DNA of 64,000 nucleotides from Truepera sp965215315. Its GTDB lineage: Bacteria > Deinococcota > Deinococci > Deinococcales > Trueperaceae. The stretch covers positions 1,860,001 through 1,924,000 of the forward strand of contig CBDCDB010000008.1 in assembly GCA_965215315.1 (NCBI GenBank), written 5' to 3'. Numbering within the stretch: the stretch's first letter is position 1; the number at the start of each line of letters is the position of its first letter. Of this stretch, positions 34,413 to 43,445 are shown piece by piece. Position numbers and translations under genes: made by a program. A model generated the notes under the pieces. The model was not told where the DNA came from. It ran no database searches and was given only the letters and a program-made list of their open reading frames with translations.

Positions 34413-36029
34413 ATGCAACAAGACCTCAGTGTAAGTTTGGGAGACGTTTTCCGGTTTTTACGCCGCGGCCTCCTGTTGGCGGTGCTGCTCGCAGCTATCG
34501 GCGCGGGCGTCGCCTACTTTGTTAGCAGCTCACAGACGCCGAGCTATACAACCGACGCAATTTTGCTGGCAACTTTGGGCGAGGTCGGCTTGGGCGGCGT
34601 CAACGTGGATATCGTCGCGGCCCCGGCGATCAATCCCGACTCGTATGAAGCTGCCGCTAAAGGTCAAGACGTGATCGGCGCAGCGCTGATCGCACTCGGG
34701 CGCGAGGTTACGCCCGCACGGGTTGACAGCATTCGCAGACGCCTCATCGTCGGTGCGGAATCAAGCTCATCTTTTCGGGACAGCAGCCAGATTACGATGG
34801 AACTTCGCGGCCCCGACCCCGAGGGAATTGCCGGGACGCTCAACGCGCTCGGCGCGGCGCTGATCGACTGGGACAGAGGGCGCGCCGAAAACGCTATCAG
34901 CGACACCATCGATCAGTTTGACCGCACCATCGCCGCGACCCAAAACGAGATCGCGCGGCTCGAGGCGGATGGGGGCAGCACGGGCGACATCGGTCGCCTG
35001 CAAAACCGGCTTTCAGCGCAGCAGTCCAACCGGGAAACCGTCGAGGCGGCGGTCGGTACCGCCCAGAGTCGGCTCGAGTTTATTCAGGCCGCCTCGGTAC
35101 CCATCAGGCCGGTCTCGCCTAAACCGCTTTTCGACGCGGCGATCGCCGGTATTTTAGGGTTTTTACTCGCTTACGGCATCTTGCTCCTGCGTAACCTGCT
35201 CGATACCAAACTCAGAAACGTCGATGATCTCGCTACTGTGATCGGTTTGCCGATTCTGGCTGAGTTTCCCAAGTCGGCGAAAAAGACCCGGCGGCTGCCC
35301 CGTGAAGCCTCGAGCTACCTGCGTACCAACCTGCTCCTGAGCACCCAGAGCGTGCATCCCAAGGTTATTTTGGTCACGAGCCCAAACCACAGCGAAGGCA
35401 AGTCGAGCGTCGCCCTGAGCCTCGCCGAAAGCTTTACGCTGGCCAACTACCGCACCCTGCTCGTCGACGCCGACTTGCGTCAACCCGTCATCGCCCGCGA
35501 GTACAACTTGGACGACAAACGTTATATGCCGCTCCGGACGCACCTCGAGAACCCGCAAGGCGCATATGAAGCGGCGCACGTCGGGGTCAACCTTACCCAA
35601 ACGCTCGACATCCTCCCGACTTTCCGGGCGGCCCCCTCGCCGACCGAACTCTTAAGCGCCGGATTCCCCGAATGTCTGGCGACCTGGAGCGAGGACTACG
35701 ACGTGATCGTTATCGACTCCGCGCCCCTCCTAGACGTCGCTGATACCCTAACGATTGCGCCTCTTTGCACCGGGACAGTTTTGGTGGCGAGCCTCGAGAC
35801 AACCGACCCTCAAGGTCTAGAAGAGACCGTCGAACGTCTGCAGCGGAGCGGCGTGCGTATCTTCGGCATCGCCGCGACCTTTGTCGGTCGTAGCAGCCCC
35901 CGCGCCAACCCCCGCTATAGCCGCGACGCCGAGTTCGAGGAGCGCGTCCAAAATGCACCGCCGCAACTTTTGTCGCCTTCTCGGGAGCGTGGGGCAAATC
36001 AGGGACGCGGAAGCGGCCGCCCAAAGTAG
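34413..36029 (+). CDS. Polysaccharide chain-length regulator fused to BY-kinase-like ATPase
   Basis: 538 residues. A Wzz domain comes first, with one helix near residue 20 (LLLAVLLAAIGAGVAYF), a coiled-coil periplasmic part and a second helix near 242. The cytoplasmic ATPase follows, with Walker A SPNHSEGKSS, an A-prime LLVDADLRQP and a Walker B VIVIDSAPLL. In BY-kinases the C-terminus is a tyrosine cluster; here only one Tyr is seen near the end, so autophosphorylation may be absent. It begins after an IS element and shares an exopolysaccharide role with the CapD-like gene downstream. Confidence 0.85.
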   Translation: MQQDLSVSLGDVFRFLRRGLLLAVLLAAIGAGVAYFVSSSQTPSYTTDAILLATLGEVGLGGVNVDIVAAPAINPDSYEAAAKGQDVIGAALIALGREVTPARVDSIRRRLIVGAESSSSFRDSSQITMELRGPDPEGIAGTLNALGAALIDWDRGRAENAISDTIDQFDRTIAATQNEIARLEADGGSTGDIGRLQNRLSAQQSNRETVEAAVGTAQSRLEFIQAASVPIRPVSPKPLFDAAIAGILGFLLAYGILLLRNLLDTKLRNVDDLATVIGLPILAEFPKSAKKTRRLPREASSYLRTNLLLSTQSVHPKVILVTSPNHSEGKSSVALSLAESFTLANYRTLLVDADLRQPVIAREYNLDDKRYMPLRTHLENPQGAYEAAHVGVNLTQTLDILPTFRAAPSPTELLSAGFPECLATWSEDYDVIVIDSAPLLDVADTLTIAPLCTGTVLVASLETTDPQGLEETVERLQRSGVRIFGIAATFVGRSSPRANPRYSRDAEFEERVQNAPPQLLSPSRERGANQGRGSGRPK

Positions 36030-36643
36030 CGTCGTTCGCACTGCCATTTACATCTGTTGCATGATGGGTAGGCTTAGCTCGGAACGCATGTCCAGCATCC
36101 CACACCAAAGCACACCAAAGCACACCAAAGACAATTTTTGCAGAACTGTAACTGAATCTCTATTCTCGAGTATTTAGTTTCAGGGACGCACATTTGATTG
36201 TATCTCCGAAGTTGCTTGAATCTTTGCACTGGTCTGAAAATGTACCAACCTGAGAGTTTGGTCTTCTTGGAATCCTGTAAGGAACTCAGCCAAACGTGTG
36301 TCCTATAAAACAGGTGAGAAGTCCGTCTTATACGCAAACTCGACTTGATGCCCACACTTTTTACAACGTTGGCGCGGCATCAGACGTCACAGCTTTTGAC
36401 CGCCCTAACCGCTACACTTTATAGAGACCACCCTGGTAGGTGGTTCTAAGGCGTTACCTCTCTACCCCCAGCGTCTACTAGTATCTACGAAAGGGCTTAC
36501 GGTGCGATCACCTCGGGAGCAACCCACACTTACACCACCTCGTCTTACAGCTCACGGTTTACTCACGCATCTTGGCGACGCCCGCCCTGAAATACGTTAC
36601 AGTGAGGCTGTCCCACGCCAAACACCGGCACTAGGGAGGGACT
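36030..36643. other. 614-base intergenic region with a triple 10-base repeat
   Basis: No convincing gene. A minus frame (36074-36355) is open but looks random. CACACCAAAG is repeated three times at 36101-36130. A small palindrome ACCACC...GGTGGT lies near 36428-36445. The region separates two surface-glycan genes on the same strand and may be the remnant of a lost gene or hold the CapD promoter. Confidence 0.4.
36101..36130 (+). repeat. CACACCAAAG, three perfect tandem copies
   Basis: Three back-to-back identical 10-base units lie in noncoding DNA, one turn of the helix each. They could bind a regulator or be a slippage product. Confidence 0.75.
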
Positions 36644-38530
36644 ATGCCGAATGAAGAAAAACTGACCATCTGGGGAGAACCGAGTTATTTCGGTCGTAAA
36701 AAGATCGCTATCGACGCGCTCGGCTGGCTTTTAGCGACGCCGATTGCATTTTTGATTCGTTACGACTGGAGTTTCCCAGGCGGGTCGTGGAGCGCCCTTA
36801 TCCTGGCGACGCTCGGACTGTTCGTTCTCAAACTCGGCGCGGCGTATCTTTTCGGGCTTTACCGCCGCAGCTGGTCACGGTTGGCGTTTCGTGACCTCGG
36901 CAACTTATTAAGGGCGGTCTCGAGCGTGGCCCTGCTAGGTAGCGTGCTGCTGTTTTGGCTCGGCCCCATCAGCGGTATCCCGCGCTCCATCGCCCTTACA
37001 GACGGTCTTCTTACCCTGTTTATCATGTCGGGTGTGCGGGCCGCCGCTCGTTTTCGCCACGAGGCTCGTTTGGGCCAGCCCGAAAGCGGGGGCGGGCGTA
37101 AGGCTGTCCTGATCATCGGCGCAGGTGAAGCGGGTACGCTTATCGTCCGGGAGATGCTCCGGCACCCCGAAATGGGTCTTAGACCCGTCGGTTTTCTAGA
37201 CGACGACCCCAAAAAGGTCGGCTACCGCATCGCTACCGTGCCCGTTTTGGGAACTACCGCCGATATCAACAAGCTCGTGCAGCGCCACGATGTAGACGAG
37301 GTTTTGATCGCACTCCCCTCTTCGGATGGTCGCGTCGTGCGTCAGATCGTAGGCCGTATCGAAGGCGCGAAAGCGGGCCTCAAGTACCGCATCATGCCCG
37401 GCGTCTATGAGCTTTTAAGCGGTCAGGTCGGGATCAACCGTATCCGCGAAGTGCAGATCGAAGACCTGCTCCGCCGCCCGCCGGTCGAACTTGACAACAC
37501 CGCGATTTCAAACTACATCACCGACCAAGTGGTGATGGTCACAGGCGCGGGCGGCTCGATCGGTTCCGAACTGGTACGGCAGATCTGCCGGTTTCGGCCT
37601 AAAGAGCTGATTTTATTCGGGCGCGGCGAAAATAGCATCTATACTTTAGAGCGCGAACTCGACCGCGACTGGCCGGATATTCCGTATCACAGCGTCATCG
37701 CCAACGTGCAAAACATCGTCCGGCTTGACTACGTGTTTCGCCGCTACGGGCCGCAAGTCGTCTTTCACGCGGCGGCGCACAAACACGTTCCGCTGATGGA
37801 ACTCAACCCCGAAGAGGCGGTCTTCAACAACATCATCGGCTCACGCAACCTGGTGACGCTTTCACTTAAGTACGGGATTTCACACTTCGTCAACATCTCG
37901 ACCGACAAGGCCGTCAACCCGACCTCAGTGATGGGCGCGTCGAAACGGATGGTCGAACAGGTTGTGCAGAGCGCCGCGCTCCGGGCACGTCCGGAGCAGA
38001 AGTTTGTTTCGGTGCGTTTCGGCAACGTTTTGGGCAGCCGCGGCAGCGTGATTCCGGTTTTTAAGCAGCAGATTTTGTCAGGTGGGCCGGTTACAGTCAC
38101 GCACCCGGACATGACGCGCTACTTTATGACCATCCCCGAAGCCTCGCAGCTCGTGTTGCAGGCCGCCGGACAGGGCCGCAACGGTGAGATTTACATCCTC
38201 GATATGGGTGAGCCGGTGCGTATCGTCGATTTAGCTAGAGACCTGATCAAACTCTCGGGTTTTGAACCCGACGTCGATATTCAGATTGCCTTTTCCGGGA
38301 TTCGCCCCGGCGAAAAGCTCTACGAGGAGCTGATGACGAACGAAGAAAAAGGCGGTTCGACCGCACACGAAAAGATCTTCGTCGCCAAACCTTCACCTTT
38401 AGAACTCGAGGCACTAGACCGCACCGTCCAAAACCTGCAAGAAGCGGCCCTCTTGTCCGATCACGCGACGATTCGGCGGCAGCTTAAAACCCACATTACC
38501 GGGTCTTTAATTAGCGACGTTGCCGCCTAA
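36644..38530 (+). CDS. CapD/FlaA1-type nucleotide-sugar 4,6-dehydratase
   Basis: 628 residues. Four N-terminal helices are followed by a Rossmann-like domain (VLIIGAGEAGTLIVRE), then a second NAD-binding domain (VMVTGAGGSIGSELVRQ). The catalytic segment is STDKAVNPTSVMGASKRMVE, where the usual Tyr is Met, as in UDP-GlcNAc 4,6-dehydratases of this class. It probably makes a deoxy-keto sugar at the membrane for polysaccharide or glycoprotein synthesis, beside the Wzz/BY-kinase gene. A terminator built from CTCGAG follows. Confidence 0.92.
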   Translation: MPNEEKLTIWGEPSYFGRKKIAIDALGWLLATPIAFLIRYDWSFPGGSWSALILATLGLFVLKLGAAYLFGLYRRSWSRLAFRDLGNLLRAVSSVALLGSVLLFWLGPISGIPRSIALTDGLLTLFIMSGVRAAARFRHEARLGQPESGGGRKAVLIIGAGEAGTLIVREMLRHPEMGLRPVGFLDDDPKKVGYRIATVPVLGTTADINKLVQRHDVDEVLIALPSSDGRVVRQIVGRIEGAKAGLKYRIMPGVYELLSGQVGINRIREVQIEDLLRRPPVELDNTAISNYITDQVVMVTGAGGSIGSELVRQICRFRPKELILFGRGENSIYTLERELDRDWPDIPYHSVIANVQNIVRLDYVFRRYGPQVVFHAAAHKHVPLMELNPEEAVFNNIIGSRNLVTLSLKYGISHFVNISTDKAVNPTSVMGASKRMVEQVVQSAALRARPEQKFVSVRFGNVLGSRGSVIPVFKQQILSGGPVTVTHPDMTRYFMTIPEASQLVLQAAGQGRNGEIYILDMGEPVRIVDLARDLIKLSGFEPDVDIQIAFSGIRPGEKLYEELMTNEEKGGSTAHEKIFVAKPSPLELEALDRTVQNLQEAALLSDHATIRRQLKTHITGSLISDVAA

Positions 38531-38548
38531 AAAAGTTTGATGTCGAGG

Positions 38549-38576
38549 GGGCTCGAGGTTGACTCGAGCCCTTTTC
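38549..38576 (+). terminator. Intrinsic terminator using the CTCGAG motif as stem
   Basis: GGGCTCGAG (38549-38557) pairs with CTCGAGCCC (38563-38571) over a five-base loop, followed by TTTTCATTT. The highly repeated genome motif supplies both stem arms. Confidence 0.8.
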
Positions 38577-38586
38577 ATTTGTGCGT

Positions 38587-38592
38587 TACGAT
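38587..38592 (+). promoter_or_regulatory. -10 hexamer TACGAT, leaderless
   Basis: TACGAT is followed by five bases and GTG 38598, immediately behind the terminator of the previous gene. Confidence 0.45.
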
Positions 38593-38597
38593 AGCTT

Positions 38598-39122
38598 GTG
38601 CATAGAGAATCTCTCGGGCTCGAGCGTTACACCGTCATGCTAAAGCCATATAATAAGGGGTGGGCTAAACGCTTTGAAGCGGAACGCTTACAGCTAGCGA
38701 CAGTTCTAGGTGACGAAGTAGACGTTCAGCATATCGGCAGTACCTCTGTTCCCGGTCTTCAAGCCAAACCGATTTTAGATATCGGCGTCGGTGTAAAAGA
38801 TTTTGACGCGGCTTTTGCGTTGGTTAGACCTTTAGAGGCGCTCGGCTACACCTTTCGCGGTGAGCAGAGCATTCCGCGCAGACACTACTTCGTCAAAGGC
38901 CCGGACGATAACCGAACGCATCACCTGCATATGTTGGAGCGCACCAATCCAGAATGGCGTAACCTGCTCTTTTTTAGAGATTACCTGCGCGCCCGTCCGG
39001 AAGCGTTGGAGCAGTACCAGAACCTTAAGGCGCAACTTGCCGAACAGTTTCCCAAAGACCGTGAAGCCTACACGAACAGCAAGCGCCTCTTCATTCAGGA
39101 CATCTTGAGCCGTGCCGAGTAA
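38598..39122 (+). CDS. GrpB family protein (UPF0157), nucleotidyltransferase fold
   Basis: 174 residues with the GrpB signature: LKPYNKGWAKRFEAE, QHIGSTSVPGLQAKPILDI and HHLHMLERTNPEWRNLLFFRDYL. GSTSVPGL with the following Asp resembles the metal-binding site of the polymerase-beta superfamily. The function is undefined; some members join other domains in coenzyme or nucleotide pathways. It overlaps the Nudix gene by 11 bases. Confidence 0.9.
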   Translation: MHRESLGLERYTVMLKPYNKGWAKRFEAERLQLATVLGDEVDVQHIGSTSVPGLQAKPILDIGVGVKDFDAAFALVRPLEALGYTFRGEQSIPRRHYFVKGPDDNRTHHLHMLERTNPEWRNLLFFRDYLRARPEALEQYQNLKAQLAEQFPKDREAYTNSKRLFIQDILSRAE

Positions 39123-39609
39123 CGCCGTTGCTCACTACACCACACTCTTTCTGCGCTTTGAAGGCAGGTGGCTGCTGCTCAAACGCTCGGCGCAAAAACG
39201 CCTTATGCCAAACCGTTACACCGGCTTGGGCGGGCGCGTCGAAGCCGATGAGCTTGACGACCTACGCGGCTCAGTCCTGCGCGAACTCACCGAAGAAACC
39301 GGCTTGGGAGAGGGCGACCTCGAGCACCTCACTTTACGACGAATGCTCACCCACAACCGCCCCGGCGAACCGCTCACCGTCCTTTTTTACTTTACGGCTG
39401 AGCTAGAACGCTACGCATTACCGGACTGTACTGAAGGCACACTGCACTGGACGAAACCGGAAGCTTTTACGGCGCTAGACATCATCGAAACGACGGCGCA
39501 CGCACTGGAAAAGCTTGTCGAAGATGTAGCGATCGAAAGCGACACTGTGAGTTTAGGCGTCGCACACTACAGCGCTGACGGTTTACAGAGAGTCGTCTGG
39601 GGAGATTAA
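39112..39609 (+). CDS. Nudix hydrolase
   Basis: 165 residues. The Nudix helix-loop is in GLGGRVEADELDDLRGSVLR followed by ELTEETGL; the REUxEE core is intact and two residues are inserted in the central part. It resembles MutT-like diphosphatases that clean damaged nucleotides or hydrolyse ADP-ribose. GTG 39112 overlaps the GrpB gene, so the two are translated together. Confidence 0.87.
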   Translation: MPSNAVAHYTTLFLRFEGRWLLLKRSAQKRLMPNRYTGLGGRVEADELDDLRGSVLRELTEETGLGEGDLEHLTLRRMLTHNRPGEPLTVLFYFTAELERYALPDCTEGTLHWTKPEAFTALDIIETTAHALEKLVEDVAIESDTVSLGVAHYSADGLQRVVWGD

Positions 39610-39630
39610 AGAACCCCTACCAAAGCTTGC

Positions 39631-39636
39631 TATACT
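39631..39636 (+). promoter_or_regulatory. -10 hexamer TATACT for leaderless glyA mRNA
   Basis: TATACT is followed by six bases and ATG 39643. Near-consensus -10, no Shine-Dalgarno. Confidence 0.6.
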
Positions 39637-39642
39637 TTGCCC

Positions 39643-40887
39643 ATGACAACTACGGCCCCCCGCAAAATGAACACCAGCAAGCGTGACGACAAAATATTTG
39701 CGCTCATAGACGAAGAGTTCGAGCGTCAGCGCGACGGCTTGGAACTTATCGCTTCGGAAAACTTTACCTCCCAAGCGGTGATGGAAGCCGTCGGCAGCGT
39801 TCTGACAAACAAATACGCCGAAGGCTATCCCGGCAAACGCTACTACGGCGGTTGCGAAGTCGTCGATGAAGTCGAGCTGTTAGCCATCGACCGGGTCAAA
39901 GAGCTGTTCGGCTGCAGTTGGGCGAATGTGCAGCCGCACTCGGGTTCGACAGCGAATCATGTGATTTACAGTACGCTCCTTACGCCCGGTGACACACTGA
40001 TGGGCCTCGACCTCTCGCACGGCGGACACCTGACGCACGGCAGCCCGGTCAACCTGTCAGGCATCTTGTACAACGTCGTGTCTTACAAAGTAGACAAAGA
40101 AACCGAGCTGATTGATTATGAGGGGGCGCTTGCACTTGCCAAAGAACACCGCCCCAAACTCATTATCTGCGGCGCAACCGCCTACAGCCGTACCATCGAC
40201 TTTGCTAAATTTCGTGAAATCGCCGATGCGGTGGGTGCAACGCTCCTCGCGGACATCTCGCACATCTCCGGGTTGGTCGCAGGCGGCGTTCATCCGAGCC
40301 CCTTCCCGCACGCGCATGTGGTGATGACCACGACGCACAAGAGTTTACGGGGGCCGCGTAGCGCGGTGATTTTATCCAACGATGAAGACCTCGGCAAACG
40401 CATCGACAAAATGATCTTTCCGGGGACGCAAGGCGGGCCGCTCGAGCATGTCGTCGCGGGTAAAGCCATTGCTTTTTTCGAGGCGCTACAACCTGAATTC
40501 AAGATCTACGCGCAGCAGATTGTTAAAAACGCGCAGGCGCTGGCGGGGGCGCTCTCAGCTAGAGGCTACCGCATCGTCTCGGGCGGCACGGACAACCACA
40601 ACTTTTTGGTCGATCTGAGCGCTCAAGATATCAGCGGGAAAAAGGCGCAGAACTTGCTCGACGCAGCAGGAATTACCGTCAACAAAAATACCGTGCCGTT
40701 CGATACCCGTTCGCCGTTTGTGACCTCCGGGATTCGTATCGGGACGCCCGCTTTGACGACGAGGGGTTTTACCCCGGAGACGATGACGCAAGTTGCCGAG
40801 TTGATCCACCGGACGCTCGAGGGTGAAGACCCGGCGGTGATTCGGAAAGAGGTCAAGGCGCTGACGGCAAACTATCCGATGCCGTAA
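39643..40887 (+). CDS. glyA: Serine hydroxymethyltransferase
   Basis: 414 residues. PLP enzyme that transfers a one-carbon unit from serine to tetrahydrofolate. Landmarks are GLELIASENFTS, YAEGYPGKRYYGG, DLSHGGHLTHG, the PLP lysine in VVMTTTHKSLRGPR and SGIRIGTPALTTRG. ATG 39643 is preferred to TTG 39637 because the -10 hexamer lies six bases upstream. A single gene. Confidence 0.96.
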   Translation: MTTTAPRKMNTSKRDDKIFALIDEEFERQRDGLELIASENFTSQAVMEAVGSVLTNKYAEGYPGKRYYGGCEVVDEVELLAIDRVKELFGCSWANVQPHSGSTANHVIYSTLLTPGDTLMGLDLSHGGHLTHGSPVNLSGILYNVVSYKVDKETELIDYEGALALAKEHRPKLIICGATAYSRTIDFAKFREIADAVGATLLADISHISGLVAGGVHPSPFPHAHVVMTTTHKSLRGPRSAVILSNDEDLGKRIDKMIFPGTQGGPLEHVVAGKAIAFFEALQPEFKIYAQQIVKNAQALAGALSARGYRIVSGGTDNHNFLVDLSAQDISGKKAQNLLDAAGITVNKNTVPFDTRSPFVTSGIRIGTPALTTRGFTPETMTQVAELIHRTLEGEDPAVIRKEVKALTANYPMP

Positions 40888-41018
40888 GTCAGTATGTCGA
40901 AGGTTTGCAACGCTTTCCGAATCAGAGTAAGCTCAGTCTAGCCAACAGTAAGTAACGATGTAGCGGGTAGATAGTCGCAGTTAACGTTGGTTTGAAGTTC
41001 AGCGGTTTGGGGAAAATC

Positions 41019-41863
41019 GTGAAGACGCGCAACTACGCCCAATTAATCTTTTTGCTCAGCTTTCTACTTGCAGCTTGTGGTGGGCAATCTCCTGATGGAC
41101 AGCCTACCGATGGGCAACCCCTTTGCCCGACAACACCTGCAACGAACCCATTACAGCGTGTACGGTCGAAATAGGCGGTTCTATTGAGGGTAGGCTCACT
41201 GAAAACAACGAAGAGAAATTTTATGAATTTACGGTTGACAAACCGGGTGTACTGGAGATGTCGCTCGGTACTGTCCCACGTGACCAAAGGCTCACGCTTT
41301 CGTGGTACGCCGGGGAAAGTCAAACTATACCTACAGCTTCTGACGTCGCAACAAGTGACGGCGAACCCGTTTTTGTAACACAAGTAGCTAGAGCTGGCAC
41401 CTACTTTTTGAAAGCAAACGCATCTTACCAGAAGAGAGCTAGTGAGCAGAATTACGTCCTGAATGTAGGACTATCTACTGAAGATAGATATGAGGTCAAC
41501 GACACACAGGTCGAAGCCACACCCATTTCGCTCAATGAGCCTGTTCAGGGTTATAGTTACGGAAACGCAGCTCTCATAAAGACTACCTATGACACGGACA
41601 TCTACACGTTCGACCTGTCCCAGCCTGCTCCAGTTACGGTAACGATTGACCCGCCACCAGCCGATATAGCGATGAAGCTCGAGCTTTCTGACGGACAAAA
41701 CACTTTCATTAATTCTAGTCGCGGTTCCACCGGAACTCGTGTTGAGACCGTTACTGATGTGCTGCAACCCGGAAAGTATTACATCAAAGCGGAGCGCAAC
41801 TCTTCCGGGGTCCCCGAAGCAGGGAGCAAGAATCCATACACTCTGCTTGTTAAAACCAATTAA
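41019..41863 (+). pseudogene. Lipoprotein with pre-peptidase-like domains, frameshifted
   Basis: GTG 41019 follows GGGGA at six bases and begins a lipoprotein signal (FLLSFLLAACGG, lipid Cys at about 21). The frame runs 35 residues into DGQPTDGQPL and then would stop at 41174. Near 41120 a one-base slip into the next frame gives LPDNTCNEPITACTVEIGGS and about 245 residues of beta-rich sequence to 41863. That part has two related repeats (for example YEFTVDKPGVLEMSL and YTFDLSQPAPVTVTI) like PPC domains. A single base change restores one protein of about 280 residues. Confidence 0.6.
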
Positions 41864-41907
41864 AACGATAATTAAAACTAAGAAACAGCAATGAGGTTCA
41901 ACTAACT

Positions 41908-42112
41908 CATGGCTGTTTCTCCTCCGCCCACAACCGCCGCATCTCCTGTAAATTCTCCAAAAGCTCGTCTAGCGTCCCCTCAGCTTCAACCCGCCCATCT
42001 TCTAAAACGACGATATGCTCGGCACATCTCAAGGCTGCGCCGCCGTTAGACACAACAAAGTACATCGCCTATTGTTTAACGAAAAGCTGACGTCAAAAAT
42101 GCACTTTGGTTT
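41908..42112 (-). pseudogene. Decayed copy of the end of the ABC exporter gene
   Basis: The minus strand here aligns with the last 190 bases of the gene at 45244-47037: about four in five bases match by eye, from the LWAEEKQ end back through the VSHR region. It ends with LWAEEKQP and a stop at 41908. The rest of the gene is absent and the frame is interrupted, so it is a fragment of a paralogous or duplicated exporter gene, 3.3 kb from the intact one. Confidence 0.7.
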
Positions 42113-42483
42113 TAGCTTTCTAAGTCGCTCCAAAAACAAAAGATGAGAGCAAAACCCTCTTTTTTAAGCTTCAATTATCCAGTTTATACGGAGCGAAAAC
42201 ACCTCTGACAGGGGCTTTCTAGAGCAGAGACGTTTCTACCCTAGCATAACGAGGTCTGTGTCGGTTACAATACTCACGTGCCAGTTACAATTCTCACATT
42301 TTCTTTACCCACGTAGTAAAGCTGTGGGAGGAGACACGGAGGAGTATCGTCGTATGAGCTTGATTTGTTCAGACTGTTTCGGTGGGGGGCCGAAGCGCTT
42401 AAGGATTTGTAAGAGCGACCAAGCTACCAGACAGTGGGTCTACTTGTTGTTCAGCGTGCCTCTACGCCCTTGCTGGAGACAAA
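42113..42483. other. 371-base gap with a direct-repeat element
   Basis: No convincing gene; a plus frame at 42258-42491 runs through non-protein-like sequence. The region holds a pair of 14-base direct repeats (see next entry) and an A/T-rich hairpin near 42140-42165. Confidence 0.4.
42264..42297 (+). repeat. Paired GTTACAATnCTCAC direct repeats, 20-base period
   Basis: GTTACAATACTCAC (42264-42277) and GTTACAATTCTCAC (42284-42297) differ at one base and start 20 bases apart, two helical turns. This fits an operator of the MerR/CarH kind or a doubled -10 (TACAAT). It lies 190 bases before the membrane-protein gene at 42484. Confidence 0.5.
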
Positions 42484-42780
42484 ATGATTAAAGCTTTGCT
42501 GGTCGCCGGTTTTCTGATTATGGTGTATAACCTCATTTCGGGTTTGCAGCTGCGCCGAAGCGTAACCGGTGGTATTATCGGTACACGCCTCAACCAACTG
42601 CTCGTTTTTATCGGCCTTTTCGCGGCGGGTTACGCAGCTATCGGGGTGCTCATCTGGCCTCAAGCTGTTGGCACCCCGCTGGTGCTCGTTTTGCTCAGCC
42701 TTATCCTTACCTTCGGCGCTGTTTTCGTGCTTCTCGCTCTCCGGCTGGTGAGCGCCATCGCCGACGCCGTGAGCGTCTGA
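42484..42780 (+). CDS. Small three-helix membrane protein
   Basis: 98 residues with three hydrophobic segments (ALLVAGFLIMVYNLIS, LLVFIGLFAAGYAAIGVLIW and LVLVLLSLILTFGAVFVLLAL). GGAGA lies before ATG 42484. It overlaps the next gene by one base, so translation is coupled. No family recognised. Confidence 0.75.
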   Translation: MIKALLVAGFLIMVYNLISGLQLRRSVTGGIIGTRLNQLLVFIGLFAAGYAAIGVLIWPQAVGTPLVLVLLSLILTFGAVFVLLALRLVSAIADAVSV

Positions 42781-43334
42781 TGTACAGCACACTTTATTGT
42801 CGCCACCCCAAACCCCGGCTCGACCAACGTCTGATGCGCGAAGGTCTCAAGATTTTTCATGCTTGCAGCGAGCCGTTAGCCGCTGAGGAGATCGCGCGGC
42901 GTTCGGGTTTACCCATCGGCACGGTGGGCGTTTTTATTCAAAATCTGCTCGAGCAGGGCGTCCTCAGCATCTACGAGTCGGGCACGTCGGCGGAAGCAGT
43001 AGCACCATTTTCAAAGGTAGCGGCTCCGCCGGAACTCGAACCGGCTCTGTCGCTCGTTACACTACTTACAGCCGAGACAAGGCCCGCCGCACGAAACGCC
43101 CTGGTTCCGAGAACGCAACTCGACACCTTTAAGCTCGAGCTAGTCAAACTGCTCGCGCCTAAACTGGGCCGACAGAGCAGCGTCTATCTGGACACCCTAG
43201 AGGCGGCAGAAACCGCTGTGGCTTTAGAGCAGACAGCGCGTCGTCTCGCGCTCAAGCTCAAACTTACGGTGGACAAGCAGACCGGTGAGCTGCTCGAGCA
43301 GCAGCTCGACACCATGTTCGGCGGATCCGCCTGA
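42780..43334 (+). CDS. Winged-helix-like protein with a coiled C-terminus
   Basis: 184 residues. An N-terminal segment, LKIFHACSEPLAAEEIARRSGLPIGTVGVFIQNLLEQG, reads as a winged helix of the MarR/ArsR sort. The C-terminal 100 residues are helical and charged. It follows the membrane protein with a one-base overlap, so the pair may sense and respond together. The DNA target is unknown. Confidence 0.65.
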   Translation: MYSTLYCRHPKPRLDQRLMREGLKIFHACSEPLAAEEIARRSGLPIGTVGVFIQNLLEQGVLSIYESGTSAEAVAPFSKVAAPPELEPALSLVTLLTAETRPAARNALVPRTQLDTFKLELVKLLAPKLGRQSSVYLDTLEAAETAVALEQTARRLALKLKLTVDKQTGELLEQQLDTMFGGSA

Positions 43335-43445
43335 CCCGTGAGGTTTTATAGCGCAGCGCTGCGCGTTTTAGTGCATGATAGTCGGGCGTGGGCCGCTTGA
43401 ACCCGAGCCCTACACCGAAACCCTTATACCTAAACCGAGGAAACG

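Noticed and set aside
36074..36355. 93-residue minus-strand frame in the glycan gap
   Set aside because: No ribosome binding site, no -10 element and low-complexity Cys/Trp-rich sequence; probably chance.
42258..42491. 77-residue plus-strand frame
   Set aside because: Overlaps the start of the membrane-protein gene and lacks a ribosome binding site; the composition looks random.
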